DNA of 64,000 nucleotides from Brevundimonas intermedia (GTDB taxonomy: Bacteria > Pseudomonadota > Alphaproteobacteria > Caulobacterales > Caulobacteraceae): assembly GCF_027922165.1 (NCBI RefSeq), contig NZ_BSFD01000009.1, positions 62,001-126,000 on the forward strand. Reading direction: 5' to 3'. Every line of letters begins with the position of its first letter. The first letter of the stretch is position 1. Position numbers and translations under genes: made by a program. Under the pieces are notes generated by a model. The model saw only the letters and a list, made by a program, of their open reading frames with translations. It had not been told where the DNA came from and did not search any database. This document shows, one piece after another, positions 56,536 to 64,000 of this stretch.

Positions 56536-58371
56536 TTAACTGTTCTGGTTACCTGTCCCATTCTGGGGCATTCTCAACGCTCGGGTGGTTCTACTGCGTC
56601 CTCCGGCGGGTATGGCGGCCTGAAAGGTTCGGCGGAATTGATCCCGCTTTTCGTGGATGGAGGCGAGCACCAACCCCATGGGCACGCCCAGATCGACAAG
56701 GGTGTTTTCCGCCAGCTGCAGGCTGGCTTCCGTCGTCTCCGGCACCGCATCTGTGACGCCCAGCGCATAGAGGCGGGCCGCATGCTGGTCGTCGCGCGCG
56801 CGGGCGATGATGATCAGGTCTCCACGCAGGGCGCGCGCCGTCGTCACCACTTCATCCACCTTGGTCGGCGCATCCATGGTCACGATCAGGGCGCGGGTGG
56901 ACAGGACGCCGCAGTGGGCCAGCATCTCGGCCCGTCCCGCGTCGCCATAGAAGACGTCGAGCCCGTCGCGGCGTCCGGCCGCGACGGCGGCGGCGTCCGT
57001 GTCCAGGGCGATGAAGGGCTGGTCGTGTTCCCTCAGCAGTTCTCCGATCAGCCGCCCGACCCGGCCGAAACCGACGATGATGACGGCGCCGTCGGTCTGC
57101 TCGGGCGGCGCGGCGCCCTCGGGCGTGGTCGGCAGGTCCGGGGCCTTTTCGCGCGACAGCCGCTGACCCAGCAGGGCCAGCAGGGGGATGGAGAAGATGC
57201 TCAGGGTCGCCGACAGGGCCACGGTGCTGGTCACCGCGGGGGGCGCGATTCCCTCGACCAGGCCGGTGGCGAAGACCACGAAGGCGAACTCGCCCGCCGG
57301 GGCCAGAACCAGGGCGGTCTCGATGGCCGGCTTGGCGCCCAGGCCCCACAGCCGGGCCAGGCCGAAGATGACCCCGGTCTTCACCACCGTGATGGCCAGG
57401 GCCAGGCCGAACAGCAGGACCGGGTTGGCGGCGACCGCGCCCAGATCCAGCCCCAGGCCGACCCCGACGAAGAAGACGCCCAGCAACAGGCCCTTGAACG
57501 GTTCGATCGAGACCTCGACCTCGCGTCGGAACTCGGTCTCGGCCAGCAGGACGCCGGCGACCAGGGCGCCGATGCTCATGGACAGGCCGCTGGCCTGGGC
57601 CGCCAGACCGGCGGCGACTACCACCAGCAGGCTGGCGGCGACGAACAGCTCGCCGCCCTGGGCCGACTTGCGCGCCCGGGCGACGGACCGGAACATCGGT
57701 CGCAGCACCACCCGGCCCAGCAGCACCAGCAGCCCCAGGCCGATGGCGGCCGGCACCAGGGTGAACAGCGACCGTCCCAGCACCGCCGGATCCAGCGAGC
57801 CGCCCGCCTGGGCGACCGCGGCCAGAACGCTGACGGTGATCAGGATCGGCGCGACCGACAGGTCCTGGGCCAGCAGTATGGCGAAGGTCGAACGCCCCAC
57901 CGTCCCCTTCAGCCGCCCGCTCTCGGCCAGAACCGGCATGACCACGGCCGTCGACGACAGGGCCAGACCCATGCCGAGCACCGCCGCGCTGACCGGGGTC
58001 TGACCCACCAGCATGAACAGGCCCGCCAGCACCAGGGTGCAGGCGACGACCTGCATAAGCCCCAGGCCGAACACCAGCCGCCGCATGGCCCGCAGCCGCT
58101 CCCACGACAGCTCCAGCCCGATCATGAACAGCAGGAAGGCGACGCCCAGCTCCGACAGCTGCGCCAGCTGGCCCGGATCGCTGATGGTGAAATAGGACAG
58201 CCACGGAACCGCGTCCGAGAACCGCGCCAGCCCGTCCGGTCCCAGCACCACCCCAGCCGCCAGAAAGCCCAGAACCGGGCTGATCTTGAGCCTGTTGACC
58301 AGGGGCACGATCACCCCGGCGGCGGCCAGAAAGACCACCAGATCCTTATAGTCCCCGCCGTGCCCCTGCAT
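56536..58371 (-). CDS. Monovalent cation:proton antiporter-2 (KefB/KefC type)
   Basis: 611 residues. About 12 transmembrane helices (residues 1-385) form the CPA2 exchanger, with LSSTAVVMPVLAESG and the helix GLAAQASGLSMSIGALVAGV. A cytoplasmic RCK/TrkA-N domain follows with VIIVGFGRVGRLIGELL and the NAD-type acidic end ALDTDAAAV. It likely exports K+ or Na+ in exchange for protons, gated by nucleotide or glutathione adducts. No KefF/KefG ancillary gene is adjacent. Confidence 0.92.
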   Translation of the reverse strand: MQGHGGDYKDLVVFLAAAGVIVPLVNRLKISPVLGFLAAGVVLGPDGLARFSDAVPWLSYFTISDPGQLAQLSELGVAFLLFMIGLELSWERLRAMRRLVFGLGLMQVVACTLVLAGLFMLVGQTPVSAAVLGMGLALSSTAVVMPVLAESGRLKGTVGRSTFAILLAQDLSVAPILITVSVLAAVAQAGGSLDPAVLGRSLFTLVPAAIGLGLLVLLGRVVLRPMFRSVARARKSAQGGELFVAASLLVVVAAGLAAQASGLSMSIGALVAGVLLAETEFRREVEVSIEPFKGLLLGVFFVGVGLGLDLGAVAANPVLLFGLALAITVVKTGVIFGLARLWGLGAKPAIETALVLAPAGEFAFVVFATGLVEGIAPPAVTSTVALSATLSIFSIPLLALLGQRLSREKAPDLPTTPEGAAPPEQTDGAVIIVGFGRVGRLIGELLREHDQPFIALDTDAAAVAAGRRDGLDVFYGDAGRAEMLAHCGVLSTRALIVTMDAPTKVDEVVTTARALRGDLIIIARARDDQHAARLYALGVTDAVPETTEASLQLAENTLVDLGVPMGLVLASIHEKRDQFRRTFQAAIPAGGRSRTTRALRMPQNGTGNQNS

Positions 58372-58526
58372 CCGCCCTCCGTATCAGCGGCATCTGACCC
58401 CGAACCGCCGCCCGTGGCGAGAGGTCGCGCCCCTTTCATGAACTTTTTTTAAGGCGACAGTCCCGGCCTCGGGTCTAGGGTCCGCTCCGACCCGCCCGTT
58501 TCGGGGGTGGAACCTAGGATACAGTG

Positions 58527-60647
58527 ATGAAAAGACTGCTTATCGGGGCCGCCGTCGGCGCCCTCCTGTTGCCTGCCGCCGCCTTCGCCCAGGACGTCGA
58601 TCACGACCACGCCTGTATCGACGAGACCTGCTCGATCGTCTCGTTGTTCTCGGGCGAGGAGACCGCCGCCGGCTGGCAGGGCGTGGACGCCCCCCGCTAC
58701 GGGACCTGGGGCTTCGATATGGCCGGCCGCGACACCTCGGTGAAGCCGGGCGACGACTTCTTCCGCTACGCCAACGGCGCGGCCTTCGACAAGCTGGTCA
58801 TCCCGTCGGACCGCACGAGCTACGGCTCCTTCGCCCTGCTGCGCGAACTGTCCGACAACCGGATGAAGCAACTGGTCCTGGGCCTGGCCTCGCGCACCGA
58901 TCTGGCGCCCGGCTCGGACGAGGCCAAGGTGGCCGACGCCTACCGCGCCTACATCAACGAGGCCCGGATTGAGCAGTTGGACGCCCAGCCGCTGCAACCC
59001 TATCTGGCCGCCATCCGCGCCGCCGACAGCCATGAGAAGATGGCCGTCTATATGGGCCAGACCGTCGGCCGTTTCGGCGGATCCTTCTTCGGCAGCGGCA
59101 TCACCATCGATGCGAAACAGCCGACCCGCTACGTCGTCTCCACCGGCCAGTCGGGCATCGGCCTGCCGAACCGCGACTATTATCTGGACGCCCGCTACGC
59201 CGATAAGAAGGAGAAGTATCAGGCCTATGTCGCCGATATGCTTGGCATGATCGGCTGGGCCAATCCGGCCGAGACCGCCGCCCAGATCGTCGCCCTGGAA
59301 ACCAAGATCGCCGAGGCGCACTGGAGCCCGGTCGAGAACCGCAACCGCGACCGCACCTATAACGAATACACCATCGCCAAACTGGCCCAGGACGCGCCGG
59401 GCTTCGCTTGGCAGGCCTATTTCGACGCCGCCGAACTGGGCGGCGTGCCGCGCCTGATCGTGCGTCAGGACACGGCCATGCCCAAGATCGCCGCCATCTA
59501 CGCCGAGACGCCGGTCGAACTGCTCCAGGCCTGGGAAGCCTTCCACACGGCCGACGACATGGCGCCCCTGCTGTCCAAGCGGTTCTCGGACGCCCAGTGG
59601 GGCTTCCGCTCGCGCGACCTGTCGGGCCAGCCCGAACAGCGCACCCGCGAGAAGCGCGCCATCTCCTTCGCCGAAGGTTCGCTGGGCGAGGCGACGGGCC
59701 GGCTCTATGTCGCCCAGTATTTCCCGGCCGAATCCAAGGCCAAGATGGAAGAACTGGTCGCCAATCTGCGCACCGCCCTGTCGCACCGGATCGATAATCT
59801 GACCTGGATGGGCGACGAGACCAAGGCGGCGGCTCAGGAGAAGCTGCGTAAATTCACCGTCAAGATCGGCTATCCGGACAAGTGGCGGGACTATTCCGGT
59901 CTCGAAATCCGCGCCGACGACCTGGTCGGCAACGCCGAGCGTCGCGGCCTGTTCGAATGGAACTACGATCTCGCCCGCCTGGACGAGCCGGTCGACAAGT
60001 CCGAGTGGGGCATGACGCCTCAGACGGTCAACGCCTACTATAACTCGGCCAATAACGAGATCGTCTTCCCGGCCGCCATCCTGCAGCCGCCCTTCTTCGA
60101 TCCGAACGGCGATCCGGCGGTCAACTACGGCGGCATCGGCGGCGTGATCGGCCATGAGATCGGCCACGGCTTCGACGACCAGGGCTCCAAGTCCGACGGC
60201 GACGGCGTGCTGCGCAACTGGTGGACCCCGACCGACAAGGCCAATTTCGAGGCCCTGACCGCCCGCCTGGGCGCCCAATACGCCACCTATGAGCCGATCG
60301 CCGGCTACACCATCAACCCCGGCCTAACGATGGGCGAGAACATCGGCGACGCCTCGGGCGTTGCCGTGGGTCTGGAGGCCTATCGCCTGTCGCTGGCCGG
60401 AAAGCCCGCTCCGGTGCTGGACGGAACCACCGGCGACCAGCGCTTCTTCTACGGCTGGGCCCAGGTCTGGCAGTCCAAGTACCGCGACGAGGCCCTGAAG
60501 CAGCAGGTCGCCACCGACCCGCACTCGGCGGCCCAGTTCCGGGTCATCGGCCCGCTGCGCAACGTCGACGCTTGGTACGACGCCTTCGACGTTGAGCCGG
60601 GGACCAAATACTATCTGACGCCGGAAGACCGCGTCCGCATCTGGTAG
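58527..60647 (+). CDS. M13 family metalloendopeptidase (neprilysin/PepO-like)
   Basis: 706 residues from the ATG at 58527 (a GTG precedes it directly). A signal peptide ends in AFAQD, so the protein is secreted or periplasmic. The zinc site is VIGHEIGHGFDDQGS (HExxH) with the downstream ENIGD giving the third ligand, and NAYYNSANNEIVFPAAILQ is the family signature. The C-terminal tail ends in PEDRVRIW, where M13 enzymes usually finish in CxxW. Acts on short peptides. Confidence 0.95.
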   Translation: MKRLLIGAAVGALLLPAAAFAQDVDHDHACIDETCSIVSLFSGEETAAGWQGVDAPRYGTWGFDMAGRDTSVKPGDDFFRYANGAAFDKLVIPSDRTSYGSFALLRELSDNRMKQLVLGLASRTDLAPGSDEAKVADAYRAYINEARIEQLDAQPLQPYLAAIRAADSHEKMAVYMGQTVGRFGGSFFGSGITIDAKQPTRYVVSTGQSGIGLPNRDYYLDARYADKKEKYQAYVADMLGMIGWANPAETAAQIVALETKIAEAHWSPVENRNRDRTYNEYTIAKLAQDAPGFAWQAYFDAAELGGVPRLIVRQDTAMPKIAAIYAETPVELLQAWEAFHTADDMAPLLSKRFSDAQWGFRSRDLSGQPEQRTREKRAISFAEGSLGEATGRLYVAQYFPAESKAKMEELVANLRTALSHRIDNLTWMGDETKAAAQEKLRKFTVKIGYPDKWRDYSGLEIRADDLVGNAERRGLFEWNYDLARLDEPVDKSEWGMTPQTVNAYYNSANNEIVFPAAILQPPFFDPNGDPAVNYGGIGGVIGHEIGHGFDDQGSKSDGDGVLRNWWTPTDKANFEALTARLGAQYATYEPIAGYTINPGLTMGENIGDASGVAVGLEAYRLSLAGKPAPVLDGTTGDQRFFYGWAQVWQSKYRDEALKQQVATDPHSAAQFRVIGPLRNVDAWYDAFDVEPGTKYYLTPEDRVRIW

Positions 60648-60671
60648 GCGGCGCGTCTTTGAAGACGTGAA

Positions 60672-60697
60672 AGGCCGGGGTTCGCCCCGGCCTTTTT
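60672..60697 (+). terminator. Rho-independent terminator of M13 peptidase gene
   Basis: Stem AGGCCGGGG/CCCCGGCCT with a TTCG tetraloop, followed by TTTTT, 25 bp after the stop codon. A textbook intrinsic terminator. Confidence 0.92.
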
Positions 60698-60787
60698 CAT
60701 GTGGAGACAGGATGAAAAATCGGGTCCGAAATCTGTAGATCGCATCGAAAAAATCTACAGGTCGTGCATTTTGTGCGAGGCTCCAGG

Positions 60788-60834
60788 CACGAAAAAGCCC
60801 GCTGCGGGGGATACATCGCAGCGGGCTTTCGTGC
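60788..60834 (-). terminator. Strong bidirectional hairpin downstream of hisS
   Basis: A 13-bp stem AAAGCCCGCTGCG with its complement encloses a 10-nt loop and is extended by GCACG/CGTGC pairing with an AA bulge. On the minus strand it ends in TTTTTCG, so it would terminate leftward transcription. It lies about 190 bp beyond the hisS stop, leaving a long 3' untranslated region or a separate small RNA upstream of it. Confidence 0.75.
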
Positions 60835-61020
60835 TCTTTGAAGAGCGGACGTTTCCTCCCCGAAACGCCTTCGAGTGCTGCGCGCTTGAGCAACGCTTGC
60901 CCTCGAGTGAGTTCATTTGCCGCAACCGGGCCGGGGACGTCAACGGGCTTGTGACGGTGAATCGAACTTTCTTCGACTTATCGCCGATAACTGTTACCAG
61001 ACAGACTTATTTATCGAAGC
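60832..61020 (-). ncRNA. Candidate structured small RNA or hisS 3' UTR
   Basis: The 373-bp gap 60648-61020 has no supportable CDS. Its right part, read leftward, holds CGTTTC-GGGGAG-GAAACG (60850-60867), then GCTCTT-CA-AAGAGC (60833-60846), then the strong terminator. The left part has CTGTAGAT/ATCTACAG arms (60732-60767). No family of small RNA is recognised and no promoter is convincing, so it could equally be hisS untranslated sequence. The start coordinate is arbitrary. Confidence 0.35.
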
Positions 61021-62511
61021 TTATTCGATAATGGTCCGAATGGCGGAAACCATGTCGGCGCGGGCGATCTTCATCTGTCCCGGCCGCTCGGCCTTCCAGG
61101 CGTCGTTGTCGGCGATAGCCGTGGCGGCGGCACGGCCGGCGTCCAGGTCCTTGATCGTCACCTCGCCGGCGGCGATCTCGTCCCCGCCCAGAATGACGAC
61201 GGCGGGCGATCCGCGCCTGTCGGCGTATTTCATCTGGGCCTTCATGCCCGCCCGGCCCAGATACAGTTCCGCCGCAATTCCGGCGGCCCGCAGCTCGGCG
61301 ACTGCGGCCAGATAGTGGCTCATGTCGTCTTCAGAGAAGACGATGACCACCACTGGCCCGCGCACGGCATGCTCGCCGCCGCGTCCGGCCGCGCGAAGGG
61401 CCGAGGCCAGGCGTGAGACGCCGAAGGAGAAGCCGGTCGCCGGCAGGCTCTGGCCGGTGAACCGGGCGACCAGATCGTCATAGCGTCCACCGCCGCCGAT
61501 GGAGCCGAACCGAACCGGCCGCCCCTTGTCGTCGGTGGTCTCCAGCAGCAGTTCGGCCTCGAACACGGCGCCGGTATAGTATTCCAGCCCGCGCACGATG
61601 GTGGGATCGAACTTCACGGCCTCCTGGCCGACCTTCATGGCGCCCAGCGCCCGGTCGATGGCCGCCAGCTCGTTCAGCGCCGCCTCGCCCGCCGCGCCCA
61701 GGTCCCCGGACCGCGCCACGGCCTCCAGCGTCTCGGCCCGTGAAAGGCCGGGGGTGTTGGCCGAGGCCAGGAAGGCCTCGATGGCGCCGGTCACCTTGGC
61801 CGGCAGGCTCGCGCCCTTGGTATAGTCGCCGGACTCGTCCAGACGACCCTCGCCCAGCAGTTGGACGACGCCCTCCCAGCCCAATCGGTCGAACTTGTCG
61901 ATGGCGCGAAGAGCGGTCAGCCGCTGACCGGCCTCGGTCACGCCGCCGGCGTCGAACAGGCCGTCGAACAGTTTGCGGTTCGAGACGCGGATCTGGGCCT
62001 GGCCCGCGTCCAGCCCGGCGGCGGCCAAGCCTTCGCAGGCCATGGCGATGATCTCGGCGTCGGCCTCGGGCCGGTCGGAGCCCACGGTGTCGGCGTCGCA
62101 TTGCCAGAACTCGCGGAACCGGCCGGGGCCGGGCTTCTCGTTGCGCCACACCGGCCCGTAGGCGTAGCGGCGGAACGGCTTGGGCAGGGTCTCCCAGGTC
62201 TGGGCGGCGAACCGGGCCAGGGGCGCTGTGTGGTCGTAGCGCAGGGCCATCCATTCGCCCGGTTCATCCGAACCCGCGTCGTCCTGAAGCGCGAACACCC
62301 CTTCATTGGGTCGGTCGGCGTCAGGCAGGAATTTGCCCAGGGCGTCGGCGTATTCGAACGCCGGCGTCTCCAGCGGCTCGAAGCCCCAGCGCTCATAGAC
62401 CTCGGAAACGCGCGCCACGATGCGGCGTTCGGCGGTCAGGTCGCGGCCGCGCTTGTCGGCGAAACCGCGGGGATTGCGGGCGAGGGGGCGGAGGGGGGCG
62501 TCTTCGGTCAT
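61021..62511 (-). CDS. hisS: Histidyl-tRNA synthetase
   Basis: 496 residues, the longer form usual in alphaproteobacteria. Class II motif 2 is visible (FRRYAYGPVWRNEKPGPGRF), as are the His-specific REFWQCDADTVG and VRGLEYYTGAVFEAEL loops and GGRYDDLVARF. The C-terminal anticodon domain ends the protein. It charges tRNA-His. It lies 50 bp after hslV on the same strand. A hairpin (TTATCGAA/TTCGATAA) spans its stop codon. Confidence 0.96.
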   Translation of the reverse strand: MTEDAPLRPLARNPRGFADKRGRDLTAERRIVARVSEVYERWGFEPLETPAFEYADALGKFLPDADRPNEGVFALQDDAGSDEPGEWMALRYDHTAPLARFAAQTWETLPKPFRRYAYGPVWRNEKPGPGRFREFWQCDADTVGSDRPEADAEIIAMACEGLAAAGLDAGQAQIRVSNRKLFDGLFDAGGVTEAGQRLTALRAIDKFDRLGWEGVVQLLGEGRLDESGDYTKGASLPAKVTGAIEAFLASANTPGLSRAETLEAVARSGDLGAAGEAALNELAAIDRALGAMKVGQEAVKFDPTIVRGLEYYTGAVFEAELLLETTDDKGRPVRFGSIGGGGRYDDLVARFTGQSLPATGFSFGVSRLASALRAAGRGGEHAVRGPVVVIVFSEDDMSHYLAAVAELRAAGIAAELYLGRAGMKAQMKYADRRGSPAVVILGGDEIAAGEVTIKDLDAGRAAATAIADNDAWKAERPGQMKIARADMVSAIRTIIE

Positions 62512-62561
62512 GGCGGGGCCTTAAGCCAAAGGGGCGCCGCTCGCAACGCAGCCGGGGCGTC

Positions 62562-63116
62562 TCACCCCTCCAGCGTCTCAACCGTCAGATTGCCGTTGGT
62601 ATAGACGCAGATCTCGGCGGCGATCTTCATGGCCTTGCGGGCGATGGCCTCGGCGTCCAGGTCGGTTTCCTCGATCAGGGCGCGGGCGGCCGACAGGGCG
62701 TAGTTGCCGCCCGAGCCGACGGCGGCGACGCCGTGTTCCGGTTCCAGCACGTCGCCGACGCCGGTGACGGTGAAGATCGACGACTTGTCCGCCACCAGAA
62801 GCATGGCCTCCAGCCGACGCAGATAGCGGTCGGTGCGCCAGTCCTTGGCCAGGTCGACGCAGGCCCGCGCCAACTGGTCCGGATACTGTTCCAGCTTGGC
62901 CTCCAGCCGTTCGATCAGGGTGAAGGCGTCGGCGGTGGCGCCGGCGAAACCGGCCAGCACCTTGCCGCCGGCCAGGGTCCGCACCTTGCGCGCCGCGCCC
63001 TTGACGATGGTCGGTCCCATCGAGACCTGGCCGTCGCCGGCGATCACCGTGCGGCCGTTTCGGCGCACCGCCAGGATGGTGGTGCCGTGCCAGTCTGGGA
63101 AGTTGGATTGGGTCAT
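62562..63116 (-). CDS. hslV: ATP-dependent protease subunit HslV
   Basis: 184 residues. The conserved [20 protein letters not shown] aligns with the mature E. coli HslV N-terminus, so Thr12 is the catalytic nucleophile and the first 11 residues form a propeptide. [14 protein letters not shown] near the C-terminus is family-typical. It forms the proteolytic chamber that works with the HslU unfoldase. hslU is not adjacent here; hisS follows instead. Confidence 0.95.
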   Translation of the reverse strand: MTQSNFPDWHGTTILAVRRNGRTVIAGDGQVSMGPTIVKGAARKVRTLAGGKVLAGFAGATADAFTLIERLEAKLEQYPDQLARACVDLAKDWRTDRYLRRLEAMLLVADKSSIFTVTGVGDVLEPEHGVAAVGSGGNYALSAARALIEETDLDAEAIARKAMKIAAEICVYTNGNLTVETLEG

Positions 63117-63250
63117 GACGCCCAGATGGCGTGAGGCCGTTCCGGGATCAAGCCTGCCCCGATGTCAGATACCGGTGTCATATTTTGACCTAAGTTATCA
63201 GTGTAAAGTAAGAAAATTCACCAATATCACGCGAAATCGGGGATAGAGAT

Positions 63251-63661
63251 TTGCTCTATCGGGTTCTTATTGTGAGCGAAACGGTCGGCGCCATAGGCCG
63301 CTCGGCCGGGAGCGTGGTCGATATTCTCGGCGCGTCCGAGCACAACAACCGGCGCGACGCGATCGGCAGCGCCATGATGTTTTACGAGGGTCAGGCGGCC
63401 GTGCTGCTCGAGGGTATGCGCGCCGACCTCGATCGGCTGGTGAAGCGGCTTTTCGCCGATCCCCGGCATCGGGCGATGCGGATACTGTCGGATCGGCCGA
63501 TCGTTCAGCGCCGTATCAACGAACCGGTTCGCCTGTGCGCCCTGACGCCCGAACAGGCGGCGGAGTATCTGCACGGACGGCGGCTCGAGGACGTCGCCGT
63601 CGAGGGGCTGGAGCGCCTGCTGTCGTGCGACCGGCTGAGGGTGTCGGCCTGCGCCGCGTGA
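63251..63661 (+). CDS. BLUF-domain-like protein lacking photoactive residues
   Basis: 136 residues from a TTG at 63251; no better start exists. The BLUF fold is recognisable (VVDILGASEHNNRRD, then EGQAAVLLEGMRADLDRL and DPRHRAMRIL). Compared with its downstream neighbour and AppA, the flavin-signalling Tyr is Ile7 and the essential Gln is Val51, while the Asn (Asn33) is kept. It may not be photoactive, or may bind no flavin. The C-terminal 45 residues are extra. It precedes an intact BLUF gene by 81 bp. Confidence 0.85.
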   Translation: MLYRVLIVSETVGAIGRSAGSVVDILGASEHNNRRDAIGSAMMFYEGQAAVLLEGMRADLDRLVKRLFADPRHRAMRILSDRPIVQRRINEPVRLCALTPEQAAEYLHGRRLEDVAVEGLERLLSCDRLRVSACAA

Positions 63662-63692
63662 CCGCCTGCTCTGCGTGTTTCGTTAACCTGCT

Positions 63693-63730
63693 CGCTTTAC
63701 GGCTAAAGATCGATCTTCGGTCGTAAAGCG
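63693..63730. promoter_or_regulatory. Hairpin/palindrome between tandem BLUF genes
   Basis: Outer arms CGCTTTACG and CGTAAAGCG enclose an inner palindrome AAGATCGATCTT, 12 bp before the second BLUF start codon. It could be an operator or an RNA structure controlling the second gene. No T-run follows, so a terminator is less likely. Confidence 0.45.
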
Positions 63731-63742
63731 TATGAGTAATCA

Positions 63743-64000
63743 ATGAGTTTGTTCCGTATCGTCTATGTCAGCGACGCCGTGGGCGACGCCGGCCTGGGCC
63801 TCTTGCCCTTGATCGACATCATCGGCGCCTCCGACCGGAACAATCGCAGGGACCATTTAACCGGCGTCCTGATGCGGCACGAGGGCCGGTTCTTCCAGGC
63901 CATCGAAGGCGCCCGTGTCGATCTGGACCGATTGATGGGGCGGCTGCGGGCCGATCGGCGGCACGCCAATATTCAGATCCTGGCTGAAATCCCGATTAAG
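63743..64000 (+). CDS. BLUF blue-light sensor domain protein, partial
   Basis: The first 86 codons are present and the gene runs off the window. It starts SLFRIVYVSDAVGDAG and continues RNNRRDHLTGVLMRHEGRFF then QAIEGARVDL. All three key flavin contacts are present: Tyr8, Asn34 and Gln52. It therefore looks like a functional FAD-binding blue-light sensor. Short BLUF proteins act through partner proteins; what follows is unseen. It appears to be a tandem paralogue of the gene before it. Confidence 0.9.
   Translation, partial: MSLFRIVYVSDAVGDAGLGLLPLIDIIGASDRNNRRDHLTGVLMRHEGRFFQAIEGARVDLDRLMGRLRADRRHANIQILAEIPIK

Noticed and set aside
60850..60867. GGGGAGGAAACG-like stretch resembling the start of RNase P RNA
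   Set aside because: Only this short stretch matches. The rest of the conserved RNase P core and the usual 350-400 nt length are missing.
60755..60943. 62-aa minus-strand ORF in the same gap
   Set aside because: It runs straight through the terminator hairpin and lacks coding character.
60699..61031. 110-aa plus-strand ORF in the gap before hisS
   Set aside because: It crosses the strong hairpin, has no family features or Shine-Dalgarno, and its sequence is better explained as structured RNA or untranslated DNA.

Overview
The window is a high-GC (roughly two-thirds G+C) chromosomal segment from an alphaproteobacterium. It is most likely a member of the Caulobacterales close to Brevundimonas or Caulobacter. 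That placement is inferred from the dense NNC/NNG codon use, the many 4-bp stop/start overlaps, and alphaproteobacterial neighbourhoods such as dnaK-dnaJ-dapB, comF-grxC-nitrilase-DUF1178 and secA/PPIase/argJ. The dispersed 'cctcgggcttgacccgagg' and 'ccccgcgaaagcgggg' palindromes point the same way. I see no rRNA, tRNA, CRISPR array, insertion sequence, prophage or replication origin.

Layout. 0-1 kb: a lower-GC orphan gene between two copies of a 175-bp repeat. 1-5.6 kb: a tight leftward operon of HlyD/DHA2 efflux, TetR, creatininase-family and phasin-like genes. 5.7-12.4 kb: amine oxidase and nth, then two duplicated soluble PAS chemoreceptors separated by an OhrR-like MarR gene, then an ATP-grasp gene. 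12.5-20.2 kb: PfkB kinase, Rieske oxygenase, secreted hydrolase, methyltransferase, class A PBP, HAD phosphatase, lipoprotein. 20.3-25.8 kb: coaBC-dut, Smr/XRE/DUF2975, a 38-residue membrane peptide, rdgB-hemW. 25.8-32.2 kb: dapB-dnaJ-dnaK under a probable heat-shock promoter, an AlkB-like gene, and a YqjI/YqjH-like metal-responsive pair. 32.2-42.2 kb: a hydrolase, then a long leftward run OsmC, GNAT, PCuAC-like, trpS, murJ, glnD, typA. 42.4-48.6 kb: GNAT, DUF6265, AraC, DUF1178, nitrilase, grxC, comF, a methyltransferase, a Flp pilin, mutT and a toxin-antitoxin pair. 48.6-58.4 kb: argJ, PPIase, secA, DMT transporter, TetR, Kef-type antiporter. 58.5-64 kb: M13 peptidase, a structured intergenic region, hisS, hslV, and two tandem BLUF-domain genes of which the second runs off the window.

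Most of the window is housekeeping: protein folding and export (dnaKJ, secA, PPIase, hslV), translation (trpS, hisS, typA), nitrogen signalling (glnD), envelope (murJ, PBP, dapB) and nucleotide hygiene (dut, rdgB, mutT, nth, alkB). The unusual content is in small accessory patches. These are the repeat-flanked orphan, the chemoreceptor duplication that carried a piece of nth with it, the His-rich PadR/SIP pair with twin palindromes, a PCuAC-like protein with no visible copper ligands, a TA module spliced into the mutT transcription unit, and a BLUF tandem in which one copy lacks the photochemically essential Tyr and Gln.
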